64,000 nucleotides of DNA from Saxidomus purpurata. Its lineage: Eukaryota; Mollusca; Bivalvia; Venerida; Veneridae. This document shows, piece after piece, positions 47,958-61,800 of this stretch (positions are counted from its first letter, which is position 1; every line of letters begins with the position of its first letter). The translations under genes were made by a program, and so were the position numbers. The stretch is taken from positions 39,466,358 to 39,530,357 of the forward strand of contig JAFMSR010000001.1 in NCBI GenBank assembly GCA_022818135.1. The letters run 5' to 3'. Under the pieces are notes generated by a model that did not search any database, was not told the origin of the DNA, and was given only the letters and a program-made list of their open reading frames with translations.

Positions 47958-50619
47958 TCATTGACTATTCATTGACTTCGAAAACAGAAAAATCCTTCAC
48001 ACATTTTAAAAAATTTGGTCACATAGTACAACAAAACCCTAAACATTGACCTTTCATTTTAATGATTTAACATAAGAATCTAGACATGCGTGTATAAATT
48101 TTATAGACTTCTCTGTTACAGGTATTTTTTTAAAACTTACAGATAATCATTAGTATTTGATAATCGTTTTCTACGTCTGATGATGGCTGTTTTTTTCAAA
48201 AGCACGCGGGCGTATTTATACTGTTAGTCTAAGATATAAAGAAACGCTGTATGGTTTTGTTTTATTACCCTACATGATTTACTTTTACAGAAGGGATTGG
48301 TTCGATTTCGGGAACAAGACCTTTAAAAAGATTGACACACCGCAAGTTCAATGTCAATTTGCATATGCCTTCGAAAGTTAAATTCACTCGTTCTTTTAAA
48401 CTATGATTTAAAGAGCTATACATAAATTTCTTTAAAATACACATGGAAATAACGTTAAGCATTTCCTTAAGTAAGAGTCGTAAATCGACAACACAATGAA
48501 CCATGTTTAATTTTACACTCTTGATTTTGGTACGTACACTCCCAGTCTATTTTGCTGAACAAAATAATGTCCTATAGACCAGCTCATTCCCGTTCAAAAT
48601 AATAAAATAAGGATAAAGAAAATCAACGCACTTATAGTTTAAACATTTATCGACATGTTTCGTTCGTTAAGCCCTCTTCTGAATAAATGTATATATATAT
48701 ATAATTATATATATATTATTTATTTATTTATGTCTCATCCATCACATCTTATGTTAATGTATATAAATAAATTTGACGTCACGGACGAGACGTTCAACGT
48801 GCAATATAGTGCATAAACGTTTTGAATAGATATGCAGCGGTTTTGATTACAAAATATCATTAAATACATCTTTAAATATGGATATGTTGGTTTTAATACT
48901 AGACTATGTATCCGTTCAAAATAGTAACATAAAAATATTGAATGGCTTCACATTAGACTCGTTGTTTAGGTAAAAATACTGCATCTAGATGTGTAAATCT
49001 ATATTTAGTTAGCAGGAAATAATCTAAAAATGTTTACATATAGCACAATATCAACGGAAACGAGTAATAACAAATAATCAAAGGCGCCAAATTTCGGGGT
49101 TATTATCATTTGTATGAAACAAATTATAAATTGTATAAAAACATTATGAATTTGTACATATAATTTGTTTTGCAGACTATTATAAAAAAAAAGAAATTGA
49201 AAAACATTTGAAAACTTTGATATGTTACTTTATAGCTTCCGATATTATTTTAAATGAAACCATAAAATTGCTGTGTGGTTATTCAAACACTTCAAATGGC
49301 CGTTAATGAAGAGAAATGGATTGTAGCATAATCGAATTTGGTTAATGTTCCATATAGAAGGGTTTGGTTACTATACCCTATAGTACAGTTGCAATATTAG
49401 TTGTGGAAAGTCTCAGATCACTTGTTTGTAGAAATATTGAAACCTCTCTCGCGGCAGCAGTAATGGCAAAATTGTTGCAAACACTATCATCTCATTTCCC
49501 GCCTGTACAAATGCAATTGTAAATGAGTTATATTAACCTACAAATTGGCCATACTGAATTGTGGTCAAGAAAGGCATTAATATTGGCTTTGCACATATAT
49601 GAAACGTAAGTTCTACCAAAGTATTTCTGTTACCGACAAACAGATGTGATAACAATACCTGACAAAATGGTAAAAGGTTTTGATTAGGATAGTACAAAGA
49701 GAAGATTTTTACATACCTTCAGAAGATACAATCAGCATGAAATCCATATTTATTTGTAAATTGTGGTGTCACTTTTGAACACATCACTGTTACTGATAAT
49801 TTGATAAAACAGTGGACAGTTTATATGTATTTAAGTTATTGTTATGGTTGGTATTTAACAGTAAAGAAAATGATATTTGTTTTGAAAGTAGCAGTGTAAA
49901 GCTGTATTCCTACAGATTGTTAAATACTTATATGAAGAGCGTCCATGCAACTGGATCTACAATTGTAATAAAAAAATTTGAATTAGAAATGCTAGTAATA
50001 TGATGACTTACATTGTGTATATTACGGTCTTGTTAATTCAAAAACTTGTTTAAAATCTTGATCAAATAATAAACTTGCTTGTTATTGCAAACAATTTGAA
50101 AACGTTTATCCGGTATTGTGCAGAAAGCAGACATTTATCATAAAACTATTAAGACATTCGACAATTAGTTTACATGTAATTGCACAAAGAAATACCTTTT
50201 TTGAGAACATTACGTTTAAATTTAGGAGGTCACCAAAGTTCATATGATTTATTTGATAAATGAGCATAATAATGTTTTGGCAAATACGTAATACTTTCGT
50301 ACAGTTAATGTGAGTATGTACATGTAATCGATGTACACAACCACTACATTGAAATCAAATGAAATCAGTATTATAATATTGTATGATTATAACTTTTCAC
50401 TGTGTAATTTGAATCTGTCTCCTGCATTGTAAATACCTTGCATTTATAAAAAATGTTTTATTTATTTTACCACAATTCTCAACTCAGGGAATAATAATTT
50501 CGTTCTATTTAAAACAACTCTTTACAACTTCATTCCCAGGGAAAAACTTTCTATTTAAAACACCAAAACTTTCATCCTCAGGGAATAATAAATATAACTG
50601 TTTTTCTATTTAAACCCTT

Positions 50620-51340
50620 TAATTCGGCTTGTTCATGGAGAACTCCACGTGCTCTGAGGTTCATTCTTACTACTTTACAATGTACTTACCATTATATCTT
50701 AGACTAACAGTATAAATACTATAAAAGAGTTGTTTTAAATAGAAAAACAGTTATTTATTTTAATGACAGCAATTTGAATAGAATATGTGAACAATCGGTC
50801 ATGCTATGTTACCAAAATACTTTACATTACCTATTACTTCACAACGATTTGAAGTAAAAAAGGAATCTGATAAAATAAATATTATTTACATAATGCAATC
50901 AGGTATCGATGCTCCAGAATATCTACCAGACACTTACTTTATCTCAACTACAGTGTAGGAATTAGACATGCGTAATTCATGCTGATGTCCACTCTCATGA
51001 AAATGCGATGTGATTGTGTTCATAGAAATATACGCAAGGCTAAACGTCATGCGTTTTCTTTATATTTTGCTTGTTGTGTCGTACCTGCATTTACATTACT
51101 TGATTGTGAAATTTTATACTGTAAAGGGAATTCTTGCCATTAATGATTATCGAAATAAAAAGTGGTATTCATTACAAAAGTTTGGTTGTTACTCCGAAAA
51201 CTTCAAGGCAGTTATTGATATCAACCAAAACATTTGAGGAATGCTAAAATGATGCCTATCCTTCGGCTTCCCTGTTCATGGAGAACTCCACGTGACTCTG
51301 AGGATCATACATTCTTACTACTATTACAATGTACTTACAG
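50620..51340 (+). repeat. Direct duplication of about 80 bp
   Basis: GTTCATGGAGAACTCCACGT, CTCTGAGG, CATTCTTACTACT and ACAATGTACTTAC occur in order at about 50629-50690 and again at about 51272-51335. The intervening DNA also holds an inverted pair around CTGTTTTTCTATTTAAA (near 50598) and 50724-50758. Confidence 0.7.
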
Positions 51341-52083
51341 AGCTCAGATTCATCCAAATAAACTGCAATATAATTTTATACATGTATCATCACTAATGAA
51401 AGCTATTATAGTCAGATGATAACGCTTCTGAATACAAATAAAGAATTGTTTTGTTAAAATACGTTTTGTTTTTATTTGTGTATTTCACTCATTGGTTGTT
51501 GTATTATATAGTGCCAAACGTTTACCGTCCCTACTACAAGCGCTAATAAAGCGATCTTACTAAGTGAATGTTTAGCATATTTTTTAATTGAATGTTGTGT
51601 GCATCTGTTACGTTGTCAGCCTGTAAATAATTCAGCCAGGATGTACGATATCTACTTTAGTTATGAGTTAAATACTCGAAACTACTCTCGTCCGAGATGC
51701 CAATGACTTTTGAAAGTGAGTTCAAATGAGCCGAGTACATATTCCTCATAGATTTAAAACATAATTTCTTGTTTTCTTAGTTTGTTCTCAACACAGTTTT
51801 TTTATCCAAATGTCTTTAGACAGATCAGTATGGGCAGTAATGGAAAATAATTAGACCTTTGTTTTAGATGAATACCGAAAGCATTAAAGTTTGACAAATT
51901 GTCAATTGACCTGTATTTTGGCCGTAAAATATACATTAAAACGCCTAGCATTACCAAGTGATACATGTCAACTCATTTCCTAACTGGTTTCATTTAAAGT
52001 ACAAAATATTAGGTCAATATCTATTTCACATTCTTTGCTTTCGATCAGGTATGTATAAGCATCTTTATTATTAAATTGTATTA

Positions 52084-52674
52084 GAGTGGTGGAACCTATG
52101 CTGGAGGTATCCCTATGCTGGTGGTATCTCCGAAAAACGGCTATTTACAGAAAAACAGATGAAGAAAAAAATGTCAGGGTACATTCAGCATTGACAGTCA
52201 ATGAAATGCTTTTAAAGCAAACGTAGTGATAGCCGCGCGTGCAGCTCTGTGATATCACACCAGCCATCAATTGTACTCGATCATTCTTAAATATAGACAT
52301 CAAAATCAACCCAGTTAAAGTTAGCATTTTTGATAAAACTTATTTATTTTGTATAAAAATATATATTCTACGGAAACTGTTATCTCTTGTTAGTTAATAT
52401 TTAGGCTCTAAAACTGTTTCCCACCTGTTGGTTGTCAAATATCACATACCGCCAGCATTGGTTTACTTCGTGGTGAAATTTCAAGTTTTGACATGTGTCG
52501 TGTCAATAGCTCCTAGAACGACATAGTCACGTGATGACGCACATCAACAACTTGTTTCGATTTAGCAGGGATAGCATTATGTTTTCGCGGAGGCAAATCA
52601 AAATGGTTAGGATTTCCTACTTTCTGAACAGCTGATATACATTCAAAATACCTCCAGCATAGGTTCCCCCACTC
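52084..52674. mobile_element. TA-flanked MITE with 27-bp TIRs
   Basis: Terminal inverted repeats GAGTGG(T/G)GGAACCTATG continuing to GGAGGTAT differ at one position. TA dinucleotides flank both sides (52082-52083, 52675-52676), as expected for a Tc1/mariner-type target. The interior is 591 bp with no transposase, and a subterminal repeat CTATGCTGGTGG lies at 52114-52125. Confidence 0.88.
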
Positions 52675-52676
52675 TA

Positions 52677-55600
52677 GCCCTTTTAGGCAATGTTTACAAA
52701 TTAATTTTTCTAAACAACGTCATGCGAGTCCACAAACCCTAACACTGTTATGTTATTGTCCATTTACTTTATCTGATATGGTTTTCTTTTTCAGATTTTC
52801 AAAATATTGGGATCACAACCTGGTTGCGTTCTAGGAAATATATTCATTCATTTCTACCTAACATGTTTTGTAGGAAGGGAGAAGAGTCGAGACGTCTGCA
52901 TGACATCCAAGGAAATTAAAAAGGAAATTTGAAATGCTATTTATCGAGAGATGTTGGAGATACATTTTAACATCTTACGCGGGCAATTTTCCATCAGAAG
53001 CCCAAAGAAAAATAAAAACATAACGAATATGATGTTTGTTTTGTATATTTGAAAATGGGCGGAATGTTACAGGACACAGTATATTGACTACCGTAATGTT
53101 TCCCTGTATAATTTCAAAATTTTGTTTGCACATCTACTAGGTAAGCACCGCTCTGATAAGGATGGATTATAATTAGAATATTTAATAAAATTACCTAGAC
53201 AAATAAAATGTATCAAAGCATGAAACAGCTTTTTATAAATCCTTCTGCATTCAGAAGAAAATAAATAATGTGACAGATTCGTGCATTGGTAATTGTAGAC
53301 TCAACTGGTGTGGATGTTATATTTCTTTAAATACAGTCGCCTTTAAAACAAATAATGTTTTAACCAGATTTCTTATCAAAACTTTGATTAAGCTCAATCA
53401 AAAAATTAATGACTACTTTTATCGATCAGTTTTTAAAGCCTTATGCTAATTTTATAACATTCACTTTGTAAGGCGCTTAAAACGCCTTTATATAACACAT
53501 AAGTCCTGTTTCTTCGTATTAAAGGCATGATTCACATAAGACTTATCTATAACTTATAGCGAACGAAATTTTTACCTACGTTAATAGTTAACTGAACCCC
53601 TTTTCCTTTAGATGTGATATTTTGATTTTGCTAGGCATTTATGTAAACTGCCCCTCCATGTCTACTTGAAAAAATGAATAAGAAAACTGTCGCCGGTATC
53701 TACCCAAGAATTCAATCAGGTGTTTTGTAGTGCTGTCATTATATCAAAAGGAGATTCAATGAACACGAAGTGTAATATAAACTAGAGTTAGATATCACTG
53801 AAAGCAAAGAATGCATTCATAACATTAGGATTTAAGATTTGATTCAGCCTGTACAAAAGCAATATTGTAAAGGCACCAATTTTCTCTGCCTCCGATAACC
53901 TTTACATAACAATGTGTGTATTGATATACAGACCACTTCTTGTATTCAATTTTTATCACTCTTCTTTTCAGTTAACATTCACATTAATCAATCATAAAGT
54001 AAATAGGAAAGTTTCATTTTTGTACAAAAATGGATTAGCACCTAAAGCTGAGATTTAAATGCCCCAATGTTTTATAAAGCACTCTATGACAGAGTCTTTA
54101 CAACTCTTGCAAGCCTATAATATAAAAACTCGGAGGGAAATGTATGATTGGGCTAATTCAATGGCAGTTTGAAATCATTCCCCAAATTCGTGAAACCATT
54201 CAAAATATTAGTAATATGATATGTTTTGCATTAATCATTTCAATTTCAACAGCAACTTATAATGCTAATGAGGAAAACACCAGACCCATGCTCAAACAAA
54301 GCAGATAACTGATTGTAAATAGGTTCTAAGGGATTACTGACATTAGCTGTGAATCAAAACTACGGCTAGTTCTGAAATTCTTTTTCTTTTTAAGGGGCAA
54401 TAAGGCTTAGGATATGCTAAGACATAACTGTCATGGTTGTTTTTTTTAATTGAAAATAAAGAAGTGATGTATACGTTTACGGATATAACTTTTATTTCTA
54501 TGATTTGTGCAACAATAGTTCATGCGTGTTATGGATTTAAAAACCCGGAAACGATACAAAAGGAACTTTGGTCTTTCTCCACATATTAACGCACACCTTT
54601 ATTCTATAGAAAATATCAACTTTGAATACAGTGTGAACTTAAAGGAACTAGACATAATCAGTACAATATCTTGATTTCAAGCAATATAGCAAATTTGAGT
54701 CCTTAAGATTAGATTACTTATTTATGAACTGGTAGTTACTATATCCCAAAATCTGAAGAATTACTTTCAAAATAATCGAATTTTAAAGTTGGTGAAATAT
54801 TTACATTAAAGTGTTGTTGTTGCACTTTTGTTGATAAAGATGAAGTGTATGTTTGATCAACAAGATATGATTCTAATGAGCAACATAATCACGCAGTTTT
54901 GCAAGTGTCAAGTTTAATGGCTGTCAGTGTTTGGTGGTCTCGAACAAGTAATATTGCTATTCTTTTGCTCTGTGAAAGTCCTCGTAAATCATTATTGTGA
55001 AAAACATTACATTAAATTAGTTGTACTACACACAGAAGCCGTTTAAGCTTAGATAGAGACAAAATCTATATAGTTCTCATAATGTATCCCGCCTTGGCGA
55101 GGCAAAAAGTATAACAAAAGCTAACTTAAAGGTCTAATTGGTTTTGATAACAACGAGCTACTACATTCTACATTATTTTCATTAAATTCTCAAATTCCTT
55201 TTTCCCCATTGTTTCAGTAAATTTCTGTTTTGTGCAACGTCATTCAAATGTTTCTGTATGTTATTAAAATGTAAGAATTGCTTTACGGCCAGTGAAGATC
55301 ATAATTAGTCACCACATACGCCCATGATCAGCACTCTCCTGTATTAAGTCAGTTACTTTTCAGCGCACAACCCGATTAAATTAATAGTACAGTCCAAACT
55401 GAAAGATGGTCGGTTTTTATAAATTTAGTAAGGCATTTCCAACACGATTTTGCTAAATGCATAGACAGGACTTTCCTACATATTTCTATACATCTACATT
55501 ATAAAGGTTATAACAGGTGTTATCTTCATTTTGTCTCAATTAATCTCTTGCTCGACTACACTTGGATAAAATCAGTTTAATAAAATGATGTTCCTTTATA

Positions 55601-56146
55601 TCGACCGGGAACTAGATGCATCGTGTTTTAAAACTCCAATTATATGCCATAATAAGCGTGTCATTATTAAATTTGATATGTGTTGAAACCAAGGTTATGA
55701 GTTAGCCTTCAAGGTTTTCTCACTGATGTAGGCCCAATGGTTTCTAGCACCACTTCCGACGAGAAAGTTGCTACATAGTATTTCGTATGTTACATGAGAA
55801 TTCTCATAAACATCAACGTCATTCTATCAACTTCGTAACACTTGTTATGACAAATACACATGGGTACAATTTCTTAAAACAACGCGTCTTTCACGAATAT
55901 AAATTTAAAGAGATTTTGATATGCTAGGCTGGTTAAGGACACACGCATTGCACGTCTCAAACAATGATCTAACTCAAAAAATGGTCTTATGCTTAATGTT
56001 TTCCTTTTATGGGAATACTTCGTGATTTTGCAAATTTAACTGTTCACATATATATCATGATTGAATTTACCAATACATTTTTACACTAATGTCGCAGAGT
56101 TTATCTACTTGACAAGATGTCAAAACCTTGTGGTGTATACACATTT
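52677..56146. other. Downstream intergenic stretch
   Basis: AT-rich, with no recognisable gene, SINE or TIR element. There is a small hairpin near 53470-53491 (TAAGGCG/CGCCTTT). I see nothing else that I can support. Confidence 0.4.
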
Positions 56147-56733
56147 GACCGTCGTCGCGCGAAAATGTACCGTTTTACATAAATGACATGGAATGCAAAC
56201 AACATAAGATTCACATTGTTGTCACCAACTTTAAGTGCAAACCAATGTTAAACACTGAAAGCCATTACAAGTATATTTTTCCATCACATAAACATACTAT
56301 TTGCTTCAAAATCCTTCAAGACCATTACTATGGCAACAGCGATTCGGAATGATTCTTTTTTTATTTTGTCTATACCATATGAAAAGAGCATATCGTGGAA
56401 AGAAGACATAACTATTTCAGCTGATATGTTATATATTGAAAGAAGATATAATGTTGCAACCAAAAATAAATGATGATGTTAGGAAATGATTATTGCAATA
56501 ATTACGCCCGAAATTGAAGTGAATTTTGACGTCAAATTGTGGTATGTGACGTCATTTTTTGAGTGAACAATGACGCCTTAGGTTGACTTTTTCAGAAAGT
56601 TGTAATGTTGTATCTATTGGAGGTAGGTAATTGAAAATTTTCCATATCAATATTGAAATATTGTTTGCTAAAAATATGCAAGAAAGCTAGTTTTAAAGTA
56701 CTTGTCCGAAGGCCCATTTTTGTGTCGCTTGTC
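56147..56733 (+). mobile_element. Non-autonomous TIR element of about 0.6 kb, copy 2
   Basis: It matches 13748-14362 along its length in the same orientation. The left end GACCGTCGTCGCGCGAAAAT agrees with the inverted right end of copy 1. The right end (TGTGTCGCTTGTC) is more diverged. ATTT just outside both ends may be a 4-bp target duplication. The TGACGTCA pair is retained at 56528-56555. Confidence 0.78.
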
Positions 56734-57059
56734 ATTTGTATGTACATATAGCAATGCTATGCACAGTAAGTTGACCGAATATTTGTAACTGAACATAGTA
56801 GCACGAACTCTGCATAAAATGGAGACAAATTATACCTTAGTTTTGCATGCTATGTTTTATCTTGCGTAACCGTTTCATTATGTCAAATATCATGCCATAT
56901 TTAACCTGTTTATTGTAAGTGATTATATTGCTTTGTCCGTGTAATTAACTGCTTTGATGTATCTTTCGTCATTAAAATATGCATGATTTTAACAGTACAT
57001 GTAGCACTACAGTAACGTTTAAGATGTTTAAACGGAAAATATCATTTAAACAGCACACT

Positions 57060-57125
57060 GTATCTGCATGGGGTGCTGTGGGGTAGGTACAGAACGCCGG
57101 ACTTCTAATCGAATGCCTGCAGCGT
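57060..57125 (+). mobile_element. Partial tRNA-like SINE head
   Basis: GGGTAGGTACAGAACGCCGG followed by ACTTCTAATCGAA resembles the D-arm and anticodon arm of a tRNA-Arg(TCT), with no B-box after it. It is a truncated relic at most. Confidence 0.3.
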
Positions 57126-57806
57126 ATAATTGTTGACGTTATTTGTGCTCGTTAGCCGAAAAAGCATAATAAACACTTTTAAAGTAAAGGTCAGCCAGAA
57201 AGAAGGGAACTATGTAATTTAAGAACACATTTAATGTAATATCAATAAAGCGTTTAAACACTTCTGAATATATGAAACATAAATACAGATAAGTTTTTTT
57301 GGGTCTTAGTTTGACTTTCAACGAGTTCGAGTGAAAGAGTGAGATTCTTTGTATAAATTTAGTATAAATCATATGTTTCCTGTAACCTTAAACGGATCTG
57401 CTGTAAAAGTTTTTTGTAAATGGACGCTATATTGAATGCCATTAAAGCGTTTTAGTGTCAATTAACACGTAGCAATTTGCGATATAGAACAGGAAATACA
57501 TTAAATAGGAGGTTGGGCAGTAAATAACAGTACTGACTAAGTTTCCTGTCGGTATAAGCATTTGTGGAACATTTGTATCCGATAACGTGAGGACAAACGG
57601 ATGTGTTTGGAGAAACTGCAATAAACATAGAATAATTAAATATGCTTTCACATATGCAACCCTGTAGTCGTATAAAATGCATGCACACTATCCATGAATC
57701 AATCTAGTATTCTAGGTAAACTTAATTATATCTGTTCTTAAGAGGTCAATCAACCAAAAGTATGACATAGCAAAGAGAATGAAACAACGAGCACTAAAAC
57801 TGTTCT

Positions 57807-58000
57807 AGAGGCACTCCTTACATCTAGCAGATTATATTCTCGAGTTCAATGAACGTAAAATGATAAATAAAAACATTTTAAAAGTACAATATATATCGAG
57901 AAATAACTCATGTAAGCACAAATAATCAACATAGAGGCCTTTGATAACACAATATTTATGACTCGAGAATATGATCTGCTAGATGTAGGGAATGTCCCTT
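57807..58000. mobile_element. TTAA-type MITE, family 1 short copy c
   Basis: The ends GAGGCACTCCTTACATCTAG and, inverted, AGGGACATTCCCTACATCTA continue as an imperfect repeat of about 40 bp through AGCAGAT and ATTCTCGAG. The right side keeps TTAA (58000-58003) while the left is TCTA. At about 195 bp it is an internally deleted, more symmetrical relative of copies a and b. Confidence 0.78.
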
Positions 58001-58539
58001 TAAATGCATGCCTGTATGCATCGTTTTGATGGTTAACAGTATTCATATCTGATTACAGAGGGCCTGAAAGTAGATACGGAGATGAAAGTCGCCACTCTAC
58101 AGTCCTGTAGATGTAATTCCATTTAGAAATGGGAATTCCCTGGAAACAAAGGTTATACTCGATCAAGAATCAAGATTCATAAGATTATAAAGTATTTAAG
58201 TCAATGTATACCACTGATGCATAAATGATGTATAAAAGCCATACATGCTTTTCTTTGCAAGATGCGGAGACGAAAGCAGGCATAAGCCTTGTATTAAGTG
58301 TCAGTCGATAGTCTCTGTCGTAAGAACGTAGAGATTATGCATGTAGCTAATACAATGAAGCAATTCCTATAAATGTGCGCCTGAGGTTTATATGTACTGG
58401 CACCGATGTTCTGTAAATGACAAATGCATTCCTGGGAAACTCAAAACTAAGATTAATATGTACATTTGTATTTATGTAGACAGTGGTGTTTATATATTTC
58501 CATGTCTCTCTATATAGTATATGTTATTTTTTTTAAGTG

Positions 58540-58880
58540 ACTGTGGTATATGGGATATATTACCCGCCTAGACTTATATAACTCGAGCCGTTAGGCGAGG
58601 GTAATATTATGTCGAGGGGGTTTATATCCCTATAAAGCACGTAAAAAAAACAAATGATAATTTTATTACTCTTCCTAAATATTGAAAGATTCCGTTTATA
58701 TTTTATATATTTAACGGCTGAACCTAACCAGATCTTCAAATCCGCTTATGATACCCCAGTGTCACTGCGTGACGTCACAAATCAGCGCGGACTTAAACAT
58801 TGACGTCGTGTACGCGGCGAACAAGCTCGCGTTCATCATGGGGTACAGTAACGGGGTTATATCAAATGTATACTACCGGC
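58540..58880. repeat. GC-richer, palindrome-containing segment
   Basis: GGGATATATTACCCGCCTAG partly pairs with TAGGCGAGGGTAATA, and GGGTTTATATCCC lies close by. Further on are TGACGTCA (58770-58777) and a GC-rich stretch GACGTCGTGTACGCGGCGAA. It may be a degenerate transposon; no ends were fixed. Confidence 0.4.
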
Positions 58881-61800
58881 TTGTCCGAAAATATCAATAT
58901 CTATTTACGGATCGTTGACCAGTTAGAAAAACCGCAAATTTCATGGAATGGTAATAAATAATTATATTATGTATTTTGTTTTTACTGCTAATGCTTGCAG
59001 AAAATACCCGGTAGATTCTATACATGACCACGAACACTGAATGCATAATGTGTGTAACTTAATATTTAATGTTACTTTAATAAGACAGGAAGTGGTTTCA
59101 CTGTTCTTATGTTATGAAAGTTTACAACGCATTAGTTAGCCGACCATCCTTCCTTATACATCAGTGGTTTGTCAACCTTTCAGACAAACATTGGCACATC
59201 TGGGCACAATGAACGTACTTCTCCAATTTTTCCAAACCATTCTCTGAACGAATCATTGCCTTTCTTCCCTTCACCCCTGAAATCGAGGACATAAGTAAAC
59301 AGTAAGTTTGTCACCACACACATGTATTTATGATACATTACAAACTTCTTGATATGAAATGACATGTGGCAAGAATGGTGTCTAGATTTTCTTAAAAAGT
59401 TCTCCAAGTCTCTAAGATTAATGGATAATTCACGTAGATATATAAGTAATAGCTATAGATTTACATGTGCTACAGACTTGTTTTCCAGTACATTCATTAT
59501 ATCATAAATTTGTGAAAAACATGTTCACATGAGCTATGCACTCGTACTCGCTGTAAATCGGTAGGTAATAGAAGTACACCGATAATACGTATTTTCAGTA
59601 AAGGTTCACCAAATTGAATTTTATAATGCTATATATTTTTATATGCATTTTACTTGCTAGTAACTAAATTGGGGCTGGTAAATCTAATATCATAAACACA
59701 GCTTTTAATTAGATCAAAGTCATTCTCTTCTCTCCTTACTACCATTATGCTAAACCCAACTGCATTTAAAAAACTTCATTTGGTCGTCCATGATTGAATT
59801 GAGAGAGGAAAATACCAATACACTCTTCCGTAAATAAACCGGCAATCACTGGTAGCATAGCGATTTTCCACTGCTTGTTTTAGAAGACACTAACACATTC
59901 TTATGTTGTCTAACATTATACAGTGCCACTTTCTGATGGCTATACAACGATTCAATCTTAAAAGCTTGACAGATTTTTCTTTCATTTAGAGCGTGCATTT
60001 TGGTTTAATTTTCTTTCTAGAAGGATAAAATCAGAGACATGCCGAAACATCAATTTACAACGGGGTTTCTGATTGGACAAGTATAAAGCGCCACCGGGAA
60101 ACGCCACTGGGATTAGCGTGTTATGAACCAGAGCATGAAATTATGTAATGAATGGTTTGGATGTACGGGAATATTAGCCGACAGGCTAACAGCAAACTAC
60201 ATAAACAAAAATGAGATAAGAACTCAAAACCGTTCTTGATAAGTGAACAGTTTGTTAATTAATTGGTAGGTGTAAGTAATTGGCGAAATAAAAATTGTTA
60301 CAGTAGTCTCACATGTGACAGATATTTGTACTAGATAACCTTTCTCTTTTCAATCTAAGCCACATGCTTTCAAAATTCAAAACGAGTGACTCCCTTAAAC
60401 CTAATCCACAGTAGAAAGTGTTATGGGAACTTTGAACAAGTGCATTTTATATTGTACATGTATATGAAACTAGAAGTGTACAATGTATACATAACATTCT
60501 AATATGACTCACAATTGTGTATCTATATACAAAGAGTAGAACAATTATGTTTTATGATACCATAAACAACGCGGAAAAACATATGCCGTCAATATGACGT
60601 CATTTTGTGCCGCATGGCGTTAAGAAATTATCCGCGTAGAAAATAACCCTTTGCATCTATTCACTTGTTGTCATGTATTGTCATGTTTGAATCGAAATAA
60701 CATCCTTATCAGCATTGGTATCGTCTAAAAAACAACTATTTGTCGTTCTAATGCTCAGATATGAACCACTCAAGCCTCCGACTTTCGTGGTTAATTACTG
60801 CATATCAGTACTCCAAATCATTGTTTATAAGACGATATACACCGCTGGAAAGGCTATGATATCATTACTGTACGACTTTAAAGCACATCGTATAATTTAT
60901 ACAGCAAAATGTATTTGCGAATTCATTTATTTTGAAGATCCATAAAGAAACAATCTTCATTTAAAACATACGTTAGAGCCTAAAGTGATATTACCCTTCA
61001 AAGTGACCATCGTAATTTTAAATGAAATTTAATTCAGTGATTTATACTTCTAGAATAATAAACATTGCCAAAGTCATAACCAACAAATAACAATCTGTAA
61101 AACAGTTTCATTCACATTGCATATAGAGGGAATCTGTAAAAATCTTTTTTGACTATCCTAGTCAAAACAAAAATAAACCCTTTCAGTTATGTAAATCTTT
61201 ATTTCTATTTGTCAACCATAGAAATGACTTGATGAAACTTATTTTTTAAATGTTTTTAAAGCATTCACTATGTTTTGAGCATCATTCTTAACTTTAAACA
61301 AATGTCACCATTTTGAAGGGTAATATAACTTAATGTAACTTAATATTTATTGTATACTTTTTAAAGAAGCCGTAATAATCGATATACAGCTGTGCAAACA
61401 CTTAATAGACATTTTTGTCTTAAGTTGTGAATAGCGGATATCAGACTACTGAAAGTTGTTTTTCAGGGATTTTCTCAAAATTAAATATTCTTTTTATACG
61501 TATAACAGGCATTGTGTTATCTGCAAGGTAAACAAGGCATGAATAAATGGGGGAAACAAATGAAAATAAAAACAAATAACTATTGTTTCTTGACAACCTT
61601 TATTTTCTTCAATTATAAGGCCTATTTCTTTCTTCCTACATACAATACCTGCACAAATGGACACGGTAGAAAAAAGTAGATGTCTTGGTTTCATTTACGC
61701 GGTATACTTCCACCTGGCTCTGTTGTATTTCTGGCACTTGCGTCTTTCACGTCTTCGGCGTCTTACTAACTTTTGAAAAGGGCGTGGTTAAATTGACATA

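Larger units (their letters stand above)
47472..52081. other. Globin 3' UTR and downstream flank
   Basis: No further gene is recognised. Poly(A)-signal candidates are ATTAAA at 47882-47887 and 47930-47935 and AATAAA at 48601-48606 and 48682-48687; which, if any, is used cannot be told. Also present are a 48-bp-period duplication (47871-47956), an AT microsatellite (48690-48732), and diverged repeats around 50470-50760 and 51250-51340. Confidence 0.5.
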
